A stretch of DNA of 64,000 nucleotides from Roseococcus sp. SYP-B2431 (GTDB lineage Bacteria; Pseudomonadota; Alphaproteobacteria; Acetobacterales; Acetobacteraceae). The notes beneath the pieces are model-generated. The model saw nothing but the letters and a program-made list of their open reading frames with translations, did not search any database and had not been told where the DNA came from. Where the stretch lies: the NCBI RefSeq assembly GCF_004336745.1, contig NZ_SJXD01000026.1:124001-188000 (forward strand). The letters run 5' to 3'. The position numbers and the translations under genes were made by a program. Of this stretch, positions 18,877 to 26,888 are shown one piece after another (positions within the stretch are counted from its first letter, which is position 1; each line of letters starts with the position of its first letter).

Positions 18877-20628
18877 ATGTGCGGTCTCGCCGGCCTCGCC
18901 CTGCGCCCGGGCGCTTCCCTGCCCGCCGCGGCACTGGAGGCGATGACGACCGCCCTGGCCCATCGCGGGCCGGACGGCGCCGGGCATCACATGGCGGGCG
19001 GCGTGGCGCTCGCGCACACGCGCCTGTCCATCATCGACCTCGTGACGGGCGACCAGCCGCTCTTCGCCGGAGGCGCCGCCCTCGTCGCGAACGGCGAAAT
19101 CTACAACTACCGGGAGCTGCGCGAGCGGAACCAGCTCGTCTGCGCCACCCAGTCCGACTGCGAGCCGCCGCTGCACCTCTATCGCCGCGACGGGCTGCGC
19201 TTCGTGGACGGGCTGCGCGGCATGTACGCCATCGCCCTGCACGACCGCGCCACCCGCCGCCTCGTGCTGGCGCGCGACCCCTTCGGCATCAAGCCGCTCT
19301 ACATCGCCGAGACGGCGGCCGGCATCGCCTTCGCCTCGGAGCCGCAGGCGCTGATCGCCGCCGGCCTGGTCCAGCCACGGATCCGGCCCGAGGAGCGCGA
19401 CGAGCTGCTGCAGCTGCAATTCACCACCGGCGCCGAGACCATCTTCGAGGGCATCAACCGCGTGCTGCCGGGCGAGAGCCTCTGCATCGCCGACGGCCGG
19501 ATCGTCGAGCGCCACCGCCGCGCCGCCCTGCCCGAGGGCCCGCCCGAGACCATTTCCGAGGAAGCCGCCCTGGCCCGGCTCGACGCGGCGCTGGAAGAGA
19601 GCGTCCTGCTGCACCAGCGCAGCGACGTGCCCTACGGGCTCTTCCTCTCGGGCGGCACGGATTCGGCCGCGATCCTCGCCATGATGGCCCGCCTCAACGA
19701 CACGCCGGTCATGGCCTTCACCGCCGGCTTCGACGTGAAGGGCGCCGCCGACGAGCGCGCGGCCGCCCGCCAGGCCGCCGCGGCCGCCGGCGCGCAGCAC
19801 GTCGAGGTGCAGGTCACCGAGGAGATGGTCTGGAAGCACCTCCCCGAGATCGTCGGCGCCATGGACGACCCGGCGGCCGACTACGCCATCATCCCCACCT
19901 GGTTCCTCGCCCGCCGCGCCCGGCAGGACGTGAAGGTCGTGCTGGCCGGCGAGGGCGGCGACGAGATCTTCGGCGGCTATGGCCGTTACCGCGCGGCGAT
20001 GCGGCCCTGGTGGCTCTGGGGCCGCGCCATGCGCGCCCGTGGAGCCTTCGACCGGCTGGAGGTGCTGCGCAGCCAGCCACGGTCCTGGCGCGACGGGATC
20101 GCCGCCGCCGAGACCGAGGCCGCGACCGGCGGGCGCACGCGCCTGCAGGCCGCCCAGGCCGTGGATGTCGCCGACTGGCTGCCCAACGACCTGCTGACCA
20201 AGCTCGACCGCTGCCTCATGGCGCATGGCGTCGAGGGCCGCACGCCCTTCCTGGATCCGGGCGTGGCGGCAGCGGCCTTCCGCCTGCCGGACGCGTTGAA
20301 GGTGCGGAAGAACACCGGGAAATGGCTGCTGCGCGAATGGCTGGCGCGGCATTTTCCGGCCTCCGAGCCGCATCGTCCGAAGCAGGGCTTCACGGTCCCG
20401 ATCGGCGCCTGGATCGCGCGGCGCGCCGACAGGCTCGGTCCGCTGGTGGCGCGGCAGCCGGGCATCGCCGAGCTGTGCCTGCCCGGAAAGGTCGAGCAGC
20501 TCTTCCGCCATGCGGCCGAGAGGCGGCTGGGGAACGCGGCCTGGCATCTGCTGTTCTATGCGATCTGGCATCGCCGCCATGTCGAGGGGCGCCGCGCCGA
20601 AGGCGACGTCTTCGAATTCCTGGCATGA
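18877..20628 (+). CDS. asnB: Asparagine synthase (glutamine-hydrolysing)
   Basis: 583 residues. Met-Cys at the start gives the Ntn-type glutaminase cysteine (C2), and the N-terminal class II amidotransferase domain covers about residues 1-200 (AHRGPDGAGHH, NGEIYNYRELR, ARDPFGIKPLY). The synthetase domain has the ATP pyrophosphatase loop LSGGTDSAAI near 258-267 and GEGGDEIFGGYGRYR. The enzyme makes asparagine from aspartate and glutamine with ATP. Placed after four glycosyltransferases, it could instead amidate a sugar or surface polymer, as several AsnB paralogues in polysaccharide clusters are thought to do; this is inference. The leader is almost wholly made of a dispersed repeat. Confidence 0.88.
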   Translation: MCGLAGLALRPGASLPAAALEAMTTALAHRGPDGAGHHMAGGVALAHTRLSIIDLVTGDQPLFAGGAALVANGEIYNYRELRERNQLVCATQSDCEPPLHLYRRDGLRFVDGLRGMYAIALHDRATRRLVLARDPFGIKPLYIAETAAGIAFASEPQALIAAGLVQPRIRPEERDELLQLQFTTGAETIFEGINRVLPGESLCIADGRIVERHRRAALPEGPPETISEEAALARLDAALEESVLLHQRSDVPYGLFLSGGTDSAAILAMMARLNDTPVMAFTAGFDVKGAADERAAARQAAAAAGAQHVEVQVTEEMVWKHLPEIVGAMDDPAADYAIIPTWFLARRARQDVKVVLAGEGGDEIFGGYGRYRAAMRPWWLWGRAMRARGAFDRLEVLRSQPRSWRDGIAAAETEAATGGRTRLQAAQAVDVADWLPNDLLTKLDRCLMAHGVEGRTPFLDPGVAAAAFRLPDALKVRKNTGKWLLREWLARHFPASEPHRPKQGFTVPIGAWIARRADRLGPLVARQPGIAELCLPGKVEQLFRHAAERRLGNAAWHLLFYAIWHRRHVEGRRAEGDVFEFLA

Positions 20629-20713
20629 CGGAATTCCTTACTGCGCCTTCTATTTCGCTTTAGGCCGCGGGCACTGAAACCTACCATTCCGGCGCTTCGA
20701 TCGAAGGGCCGCG

Positions 20714-21538
20714 ATGCCGCCGACGAGTTCGTCCTCAGCCTGGCTGTGCCTTGCCGCCCTCGCGATCGCCGTGCCGCTCCATGCGGCACCCGCCCGCGCC
20801 CAGCCGGCGGCTGCCGCGACGATGGAGCTGGTCGCGCTGCCGGAAGGCGGATCGCCGCGCGTCCTGATGCTGTCGGTGCCGCGTCGCACCGCGCCGCCCC
20901 GCGGCTTTCCGCTCGTCGTGCTGGTCGCCGATACCGGCGGCCCCGGCCCGCGGACCGACACCTATGCCCTGCGGCTGCTGGAGAACGGCTTCGCCGTCGC
21001 CGAATCCTACGCGGAGAGCGATACGCCGCGCAGGCTGCTGCCCGATGTCAGGGAAGCGCTCGCCGCGGATCGCCGGCTGGACCTGGCCCGGCTGGCAGCC
21101 GTCGCTCTGGGAGCTGGGGCCCGGGTCGTCCTGCGCGAATGGGCGGCGGGGACGCCGATCCTTGCGCTCGCCCTGCTGTACCCAGGCTGCGACCCGGCGC
21201 TGGCCGAGACGGCCCGCCGCGCCACGCCCGCCACCCAGGGAGCGGCCGTGCTGCTGCTGCATGGCGATGCCGACCCGGCCAATCCGCCCGAGTCCTGCGC
21301 CGCGTTCTTGGCAGCCCTCTCCCCCATGGCGCGGCCGAGGCAGCTCGTGCTGGCCGGGGCGACCTATGCCTGGGACGCCACGCATCTGGTGGTGCCGGGC
21401 GCCGCGCTGCGCGCCGTGCATCCGGCCGCGCCCGAAGGGCCGCGCGTGCTGGCCCGGCCGGATGCGGGAATGACGCTCGTGGCCGTGGACCGCATCCTCG
21501 CCTTCCTGGCGGCCACGGGCCGGCTGGCCGGCCCCTGA
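20714..21538 (+). CDS. Secreted alpha/beta-hydrolase-like protein (dienelactone hydrolase family)
   Basis: 274 residues with an N-terminal signal peptide (WLCLAALAIAVPLHAAPARA, cleavage near residue 30). Segments typical of alpha/beta hydrolases follow: GFPLVVLVADTGG, and VLLLHGDADPANPPESC near residues 180-195, where the catalytic Asp would lie. A final DATHLVV contains a possible catalytic His. The nucleophile elbow reads VALGAGARV rather than GxSxG, so the serine or cysteine is not evident and the protein may be catalytically inactive or divergent. It is preceded by an 85-bp gap after asnB. Confidence 0.5.
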   Translation: MPPTSSSSAWLCLAALAIAVPLHAAPARAQPAAAATMELVALPEGGSPRVLMLSVPRRTAPPRGFPLVVLVADTGGPGPRTDTYALRLLENGFAVAESYAESDTPRRLLPDVREALAADRRLDLARLAAVALGAGARVVLREWAAGTPILALALLYPGCDPALAETARRATPATQGAAVLLLHGDADPANPPESCAAFLAALSPMARPRQLVLAGATYAWDATHLVVPGAALRAVHPAAPEGPRVLARPDAGMTLVAVDRILAFLAATGRLAGP

Positions 21539-21552
21539 CCTGCCCCTCCAGG

Positions 21553-22353
21553 CTACTCGCCGATGTTCAGCAATGCGCCCTTCACCCGCGCGGCCTGGAA
21601 CTGGCTCATGAAGACCCAGCCCATGGCGGCGATCCAGGCGGCGTCCAGCAGATAGGCCGCGCCCAGATGGCCCCAGGCGATCTCGCCCTGGGTCAGCGCC
21701 GCGCGCATCCCCTCGAAGATGTGCGCCGCCGGCAGCGCCAGCGCGACGGGCTGCAGCCAGGCCGGCAGGATGCTTACCGGATAGAAGACCGCCGCGAAGG
21801 GCGTGATGCCGAAGAGCACCGACCAGGCCAGCGTCTCCGCCCCCGCGCCATAGCGCAGGATCAGCGCCGTCACGCCCAGGGCGACGGCCCAACCCATGAT
21901 GATCAGCGCCGCGAAGAAGGCGACCAGCAGCGGGCCGAGGGCGAAGATGTTGAAGGAATAGAGGAACCAGGCGAGCAGCATGGCCGGGATCACGCCGATC
22001 ATCGTGCGCAGCACGGCCATGGCCGCGAGGCCTGCCACCAGCTCGCCCGGCCGCAGCGGCGAGACGAAGATGTGGCCGAGGTTGCGCGACCAGATCTCCT
22101 CCAGGAAGGAGACGGAGAAGCCCATCTGGCTCCGCAGCGCACCCTCCCAGAGCAGCACCCCGCCCAGCAGCACGCCGGCCGCGACGGAGCCCAGATTGTC
22201 CTGCACGCCCGCCAGATAGGCGGTGATGAAGCCCCATACGACCATCTGGAGGATGGGCCAGTACATGAGCTCGATCAGCCGCGGCAGCGAGCGGCGGTAG
22301 AGCGCGAGGTGGCGGTAGACCAGGCCCCAGACCCGGCGGAGAGAGCCGTTCAC
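21553..22353 (-). CDS. ABC-2 type transporter permease
   Basis: 266 residues with six predicted membrane helices, typical of the ABC-2 exporter permease family (MYWPILQMVVWGFITAYLAG, PGELVAGLAAMAVLRTMIGVIPAMLLAW, and a final FQAARVKGALLNIGE). It forms an export pump with the adjacent ATPase, overlapping it by 4 nt. ABC-2 systems export polysaccharides, lipids or drugs; NodIJ/YadGH-like relatives are close. The nearby glycosyltransferase genes suggest glycan or lipid export, but no substrate can be named. Confidence 0.85.
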   Translation of the reverse strand: MNGSLRRVWGLVYRHLALYRRSLPRLIELMYWPILQMVVWGFITAYLAGVQDNLGSVAAGVLLGGVLLWEGALRSQMGFSVSFLEEIWSRNLGHIFVSPLRPGELVAGLAAMAVLRTMIGVIPAMLLAWFLYSFNIFALGPLLVAFFAALIIMGWAVALGVTALILRYGAGAETLAWSVLFGITPFAAVFYPVSILPAWLQPVALALPAAHIFEGMRAALTQGEIAWGHLGAAYLLDAAWIAAMGWVFMSQFQAARVKGALLNIGE

Positions 22354-23099
22354 TGCGCGGCCTCCGCGCGCGTGCCCCGCGCGATGTCCAGGAAGACCTC
22401 CTCCAGGTCGCCGCGGCCGAAGCGCTCGACCAGCTCCGCCGGGCTGCCCTCGTCCACCACGCGGCCCTGCTTGAGCATGAGCACGTGGTCGCAGAGCCGC
22501 TCCACCTCGGCCATGTTGTGGCTGGCGAGGAGGATGGCGCAGCCGGTTTGCGCCCGGTAGCGCTCCAGCCAGGTGCGGACCCAGTCGCCCGTGTCGGGGT
22601 CGAGGCTGGCCGTGGGCTCGTCGAGGAGCAGCAGCTCGGGCCGGTTGATGAGCGCCTTGGCCAGGGCCACGCGCGTCTTCTGCCCCGCCGAGAGCTGGCC
22701 GGCGGGGCGGTCCAGCAGGTCTTCCAGCTGGAGGTCGCGCGCCAGCTCGGCGATGCGCGCCTCGGCGTTCCGCACATTGTAAAGATGGCCGTAGACGCGC
22801 AGGTTTTCCGCGACCGAAAGCCGGTGCGGCAAGGCGATGTAGGGAGACGAGAAGTTCATCCGCGCCAGCGCGGCGAAACGGTCCTTCGCCATGTCGTGCC
22901 CTAGTGCCGCGATGCGCCCGGAACTCGGCACCAGCAGGCCCAGCAGCATGGCGATGGTGGTCGTCTTGCCGGCGCCGTTGCCGCCCAGCAGCCCATAGGT
23001 CGCGCCCATGGGCATGGCGAAGCTCAGCCCGTCCACAGCGGGGGCGCGGCCGGCCGTATAGGATTTCACGAGGTTCTCGACGATCAGCGCCTGGGACAT
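22350..23099 (-). CDS. ABC transporter ATP-binding protein
   Basis: 249 residues from the ATG at 23099 (MSQALIVENLVKSYTAGR). Walker A is GGNGAGKTT (residues about 40-48), the signature is LSAGQKTRVALAKAL (about 132-146), Walker B is LLLLDEPTASLD, and a SHN switch follows. Upstream residues in the open frame show no homology. It is the nucleotide-binding partner of the ABC-2 permease and is translated first, with a 4-nt overlap into it. The pair is divergent from pyrC over a 187-bp gap. Confidence 0.9.
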   Translation of the reverse strand: MSQALIVENLVKSYTAGRAPAVDGLSFAMPMGATYGLLGGNGAGKTTTIAMLLGLLVPSSGRIAALGHDMAKDRFAALARMNFSSPYIALPHRLSVAENLRVYGHLYNVRNAEARIAELARDLQLEDLLDRPAGQLSAGQKTRVALAKALINRPELLLLDEPTASLDPDTGDWVRTWLERYRAQTGCAILLASHNMAEVERLCDHVLMLKQGRVVDEGSPAELVERFGRGDLEEVFLDIARGTRAEAAQ

Positions 23100-23286
23100 G
23101 GCGGGGATATGCGGCCGATGGCGGGCCCCGTCACCCCCATCAAGGCCGAGCAGTTCCGTAAGGCTGCGCGACGCTGCCACCGTTCATCGACATATCCTTA
23201 TGCCCGATCTCAACGGGCCGCTCTTGCGCGCCCCGCCGGACCCGTCAGATTGCGGCCGTTTCCCGACCTGCGGAGTTCTTCCCCCG

Positions 23287-24603
23287 ATGCCCCATTTCGA
23301 TCTCATCCTGCGCGGCGGCCAGGCCGTCCTGCCCTGGGGCATCGAGCCGCTTGACATCGGCGTGCGCGACGGCCGCATCGCCGCCATGGGCGCGCTGGGC
23401 AAGTCCGAGGCGACGCAGGTCATCGACTGCACGCATCTCCACGTGCTGCCCGGGCTCATCGATGCCCACGTCCACCTGCGCGAGCCGGGCGATCCCAATG
23501 TCGAGACCATTGAGACCGGCACCAGGGCCGCGATCCTCGGCGGCCTCACAACGGTCTTCGACATGCCGAACACCGCGCCCTCCATCACGGATTCGGCGCA
23601 GCTGGCCTGGAAGCGCGCCTATGTGGCCGAGCACTCCTGGTGCGACATCGGCCTCTATGTCGGCGCCTCCAAGAAGAACATCGCCGAGCTCGCCGAGCTG
23701 GAGACCGAGGACAATGTCTGCGCGGTGAAGGTCTTCGCCGGCTCCTCCACGGGCGACCTGCTGATAGAGGACGACGCGACGCTGGAGGCCGTGATGCGCT
23801 CCGGCCGCCGGCGCATCTGCTATCACTCCGAGGACGAGTACCGCCTGCAGGAGCGCAAGCCGCTCTTCACCGAGGGCATGCCGCACCGCAACCACATGGT
23901 CTGGCGCGACGTGGAATGCGCCATGCTGGGCACGAAGCGGCTGATGGCCATCGCCCGCAAGACCGGCCGCCCGGCGCATATCCTGCACGTCTCGACGGCC
24001 GAGGAGCTGGAATACCTCGGCGGCTTCAAGGACATCTGCTCGGTCGAGGTGCTGATGAACCACCTCACCCAGACGGACGAGGCCTATGACCGCCTCGGCG
24101 GCTATGCGGTCATGAACCCGCCGATCCGCGAGCAGCGCCATCTCGAGGCCGCCTGGGCCGCCGTGCGGAACGGCACGGTCGACGTGGTGGGCAGCGACCA
24201 CGCGCCCCATTCCCGCGCGGCCAAGGAGCGCCCCTGGCCCAACACCGCCGCCGGCCTGACCGGCGTGCAGACCATCGTCCCCGTCATGCTGGACCATGTG
24301 AGCGCCGGCCGCCTCAGCCTCGTGCGCCTGGCGGACCTGATGTGCGCCGGGCCCGCGCGGATCTACGGCGCGGTGAACAAGGGCCGCCTCTCCGTCGGCT
24401 ACGACGCCGACTTCACGCTGGTGGACATGAAGAAGGCCCGCGAGATCACCAACGACTGGATCGCCAGCCCGTGCGGCTGGACGCCTTTCGACGGCTATCG
24501 CTGCCAGGGCTGGCCGGTGGGAACCATCCTCCGCGGCCATGTGGCGATGCGCGACGACGAGGTGCTGGGCGCCCCGATCGGCAAGCCGGTCGCCTTCCGG
24601 TGA
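23287..24603 (+). CDS. pyrC: Dihydroorotase
   Basis: 438 residues. It interconverts carbamoyl-aspartate and dihydroorotate in pyrimidine biosynthesis. The metal-site residues are in order: DAHVHLREPG (about 60-69), the carbamylated-lysine region VCAVKVFAGSSTG, YHSED, ILHVST and DVVGSDHAPHSRAAK. The overall layout matches the class I, long-form enzymes. The ATG at 23287 begins MPHFDLILRGG; longer in-frame starts have no homology. It overlaps the downstream globin gene by 4 nt. The aspartate carbamoyltransferase gene is not next to it. Confidence 0.9.
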   Translation: MPHFDLILRGGQAVLPWGIEPLDIGVRDGRIAAMGALGKSEATQVIDCTHLHVLPGLIDAHVHLREPGDPNVETIETGTRAAILGGLTTVFDMPNTAPSITDSAQLAWKRAYVAEHSWCDIGLYVGASKKNIAELAELETEDNVCAVKVFAGSSTGDLLIEDDATLEAVMRSGRRRICYHSEDEYRLQERKPLFTEGMPHRNHMVWRDVECAMLGTKRLMAIARKTGRPAHILHVSTAEELEYLGGFKDICSVEVLMNHLTQTDEAYDRLGGYAVMNPPIREQRHLEAAWAAVRNGTVDVVGSDHAPHSRAAKERPWPNTAAGLTGVQTIVPVMLDHVSAGRLSLVRLADLMCAGPARIYGAVNKGRLSVGYDADFTLVDMKKAREITNDWIASPCGWTPFDGYRCQGWPVGTILRGHVAMRDDEVLGAPIGKPVAFR

Positions 24604-25064
24604 GCGAGGCGCGCGACGCCGCCGAGCGACGCGCAAGGGCCACCGCCGAGATCGTCGCGCGCACCGGCATCGATGCCGCGATGATCGAGGACCTCACGCG
24701 CCGCTTCTACGCCAAGGTGCGCGAGGACACCCTGATCGGGCCGGTCTTCAATGCGAGGATCACCGACTGGGAGCCGCATCTGCAGCGCATCTTCGCCTTC
24801 TGGTCCTCGGTCGCGCTGATGTCGGGGGCGTATCGCGGCAATCCCATGGAGCTGCATCTGCCGCTCCCCATCGACGCCGCGCATTTCGACCGCTGGCTGG
24901 CGCTCTTCGGGGAAACGGCGCGCGAGACCTGCCCGCCGGCCGCGGCCGAGCATTTCGTCGACCGCGCCCGCCGCATCGCGCAGAGCCTGGAGATGGGCAT
25001 CGCCGCGGGCCAGGGCGTGCTGCTCGGCAAGGACGAGCGGTTCCGCCGGGAGCCGGAGCGGTGA
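24600..25064 (+). CDS. Group III truncated hemoglobin
   Basis: 154 residues from a GTG at 24600 overlapping the pyrC stop by 4 nt. The sequence has the group III globin pattern: LTRRFYAKVREDTLIGPVFN near the B helix, HLQRIFAFWSSVALMSGAYRGNPMELHLPLPIDAAHFDRWLALFGET with the proximal His, and AHF. Group III globins bind O2, NO or other small ligands and are often linked to nitric oxide or nitrosative stress. Its coupling to pyrC is unusual; the reason is not visible. Confidence 0.85.
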   Translation: MSEARDAAERRARATAEIVARTGIDAAMIEDLTRRFYAKVREDTLIGPVFNARITDWEPHLQRIFAFWSSVALMSGAYRGNPMELHLPLPIDAAHFDRWLALFGETARETCPPAAAEHFVDRARRIAQSLEMGIAAGQGVLLGKDERFRREPER

Positions 25065-25816
25065 GCAAGCCGCCGGAATTCCGCGACTACGCCTCGCCCG
25101 CCTGCTTCCTGCACGAGGTCGATCCAGACTATCTCGGCTATGCGCCCGAGCCCGATGCCGAGCAGCGCCGCGACGTGGCGCGCTGGCGGAAGGCCGAGCG
25201 GGAGCGGCTGATCGCGCAGCGCCTCGCGGTCGATCCCGAAACCCGCCGGCAGGAGACGGCACGCATCGCCGGCGGGCTGGATTCGGTGATCGGCGAGGTC
25301 GCCGGCCGCATCGTCAGCGCCTATTGGCCCTTCCGCGGCGAGCCGGACCTGCGCTCCTGGCTGGAGCGGGTCCACGCCCGCGGCGGCCGCTGCGCCCTGC
25401 CCGTGGTGGTGGAGAAGGCCCGTCCCCTCGTCTTCCGGGAGTGGCGGCCCGGGGCGCCCCTCGCGCGCGGCATCTGGAACATCCCCATCCCGGCCGAAGG
25501 CGCGGAGGTCGTGCCCGACATCGTGATCGCGCCCGTGGTGGGCTTCGATCCCGGCGCCTACCGGCTCGGCTATGGCGGCGGCTTCTTCGACCGGACCCTG
25601 GCTGCGATGACGAAGAAACCCCTGGTCCTCGGCGTCGGCACCTCGCGCGCGGCCATCCCCACGATCTTCCCCCAGCCGCACGACATTCCGATGGACGCGA
25701 TCGTCACCGAGCAGGGCGTCACCGAGCGGGGCGTTACCGAGCGGGGCGTTACCGAGCGGGGCGTCACCACAGCCCCGGCCACCGCGCCGCCCGCTCCGCC
25801 TCCTGCGCCGGGGTGA
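25061..25816 (+). CDS. 5-formyltetrahydrofolate cyclo-ligase with N-terminal extension
   Basis: 251 residues from a GTG at 25061 overlapping the globin stop by 4 nt. The cyclo-ligase fold begins near residue 40 (RWRKAERERLIAQRL) and shows SAYWPFRGEPDLRSWL and the ATP/folate site VGFDPGAYRLGYGGGFFDRTLA. The enzyme converts 5-formyl-THF to 5,10-methenyl-THF. Two oddities: an extra N-terminal segment of about 40 residues with SPACFLHEVDPDYLGY, and a C-terminus made of VTERG repeats from a 15-bp tandem DNA repeat. The stop lies inside the convergent lipoprotein gene. The core is usual for the family, but the ends are not. Confidence 0.85.
   Translation: MSKPPEFRDYASPACFLHEVDPDYLGYAPEPDAEQRRDVARWRKAERERLIAQRLAVDPETRRQETARIAGGLDSVIGEVAGRIVSAYWPFRGEPDLRSWLERVHARGGRCALPVVVEKARPLVFREWRPGAPLARGIWNIPIPAEGAEVVPDIVIAPVVGFDPGAYRLGYGGGFFDRTLAAMTKKPLVLGVGTSRAAIPTIFPQPHDIPMDAIVTEQGVTERGVTERGVTERGVTTAPATAPPAPPPAPG
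25703..25768 (+). repeat. 15-bp tandem repeat at the end of the formyl-THF ligase gene
   Basis: Four copies of GTCACCGAGCGGGGC-type units (25703-25717, 25718-25732, 25733-25747, 25748-25762) plus a partial fifth, coding for VTEQG-VTERG-VTERG-VTERG-VT. Units 2-4 differ by at most one base. The repeat keeps the reading frame and lies at the natural C-terminus of the family. Confidence 0.85.
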
Positions 25817-26165
25817 GGCTCGCCGGCCCGTCCACCACCCCCTGCACCATCGGGATAGTCCCCGGCCGGGTGACCCAGCAATCCACGCTGCCCCGGCTGC
25901 GCGTGCAATAGGGCGACGGGCCGGGCGCCGGCGCCGGCGCCGCGCAATAGGACATCCCCCGGTCCAGCCGGACGATCGAGCAGTCCCGCCCCGTCACCCC
26001 CGAGACCAGGATGTCCGGCACCGTCCGCCCCACCAGGGTCAGCGACGCCACGTTTACCCCCGCCGTCGCGACCAGGGCCGGGCCGTCGCAGCCTCCCAGG
26101 ATGGGAAGCAGGAGCAGGGGCCATCGGGGCAGGGAGAGGGGGATCGGGTGCCGCACAACCGCCAT
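25764..26165 (-). CDS. Small lipoprotein of unknown function
   Basis: 133 residues from the ATG at 26165. The N-terminus PIPLSLPRWPLLLLPILGGCDG contains a lipobox (LGGC), so a lipid-anchored envelope protein is likely. The mature part has conserved-looking cysteines (DCSIVRLDRGMSYC, YCTRSRGSVDCWV) that could form disulfides, and ends with LTPAQEAERAARWPGLW. I do not recognise a family, and no function is offered. Its 3' end overlaps that of the formyl-THF ligase by 53 bp, tail to tail, in a region where the ligase has a repeat expansion. It is divergent from the TPR gene at 26238. Confidence 0.6.
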   Translation of the reverse strand: MAVVRHPIPLSLPRWPLLLLPILGGCDGPALVATAGVNVASLTLVGRTVPDILVSGVTGRDCSIVRLDRGMSYCAAPAPAPGPSPYCTRSRGSVDCWVTRPGTIPMVQGVVDGPASLTPAQEAERAARWPGLW

Positions 26166-26237
26166 GAAGCGCCCGCAAGCCTTAACGCCGTGCAAAGGGG
26201 CCGCTATACCCCTGCTCCCGAAGCTGAGGCACCCGTA

Positions 26238-26888
26238 TTGTCCGATCTGATCGACGAGGTTGACGAGGAGATGCGCGCCGAGCGCGCGCGCAGGCTCGCG
26301 CAGCGCTATGGCGGCCTCATCACCGGGGTCGTGCTGCTGGCCATCGCCGGCGTGGGCGGCTGGGAGGCCTGGCGCTGGCATGAGCGGCGCGAGGCCGGCA
26401 AGGCCGCGGAATCCTTCCTGGCCGCAACCCGCGACGCCGCCGCGGAGGGCGCCGACCTCAAGGCCGTCGCCGACCGCTTCACCGCCATGGCGCCCGACGC
26501 GCCCTCCGGCTACCGCGCGCTCGCCCGCCTGCGCGCCGCCGCCCTCCTGGCCGAGACCGGCCAGACGGAGCAGGCGCTCGCCGCCTATGACGCCCTTTCG
26601 CGCGATGCCGATGCCGACCCGCTCTACCGCGATCTCGCGACCGTGATGTGGGGCCTGCGCGCGCTCGATTCGGGCGATGCGGCCGCGATCCAGGCCCGCC
26701 TCGCCCCCCTCGCCGTGCCCGGCGCCCCCTGGCGCGCCTCGGCGCAGGAGGTCCAGGCGCTCGCCGCCCTCAAGGCCGGCAACACCGAGCAGGCGCGGAC
26801 CACCCTCCAGGCGATCACGACGGATGGAGCGACTCCGCAGGGGCTGCGCGACCGCGCCGGCCGCCTGCTCCAGGGACTGGGAAGCTGA
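26238..26888 (+). CDS. TPR-containing membrane-anchored protein (YfgM-like)
   Basis: 216 residues from a TTG at 26238, chosen because GAGG lies 9 nt upstream and the protein then starts MSDLIDEVDEEMRAERARR as in alphaproteobacterial orthologues. A single transmembrane helix (GLITGVVLLAIAGVGGWEAW) follows, then a periplasmic TPR region (about residues 55-215). E. coli YfgM attaches to the SecYEG translocon and hands on envelope proteins; an equivalent role is inferred. The gene sits directly before bamB, as yfgM does in E. coli, and its stop overlaps the bamB ATG by one base. Confidence 0.8.
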   Translation: MSDLIDEVDEEMRAERARRLAQRYGGLITGVVLLAIAGVGGWEAWRWHERREAGKAAESFLAATRDAAAEGADLKAVADRFTAMAPDAPSGYRALARLRAAALLAETGQTEQALAAYDALSRDADADPLYRDLATVMWGLRALDSGDAAAIQARLAPLAVPGAPWRASAQEVQALAALKAGNTEQARTTLQAITTDGATPQGLRDRAGRLLQGLGS

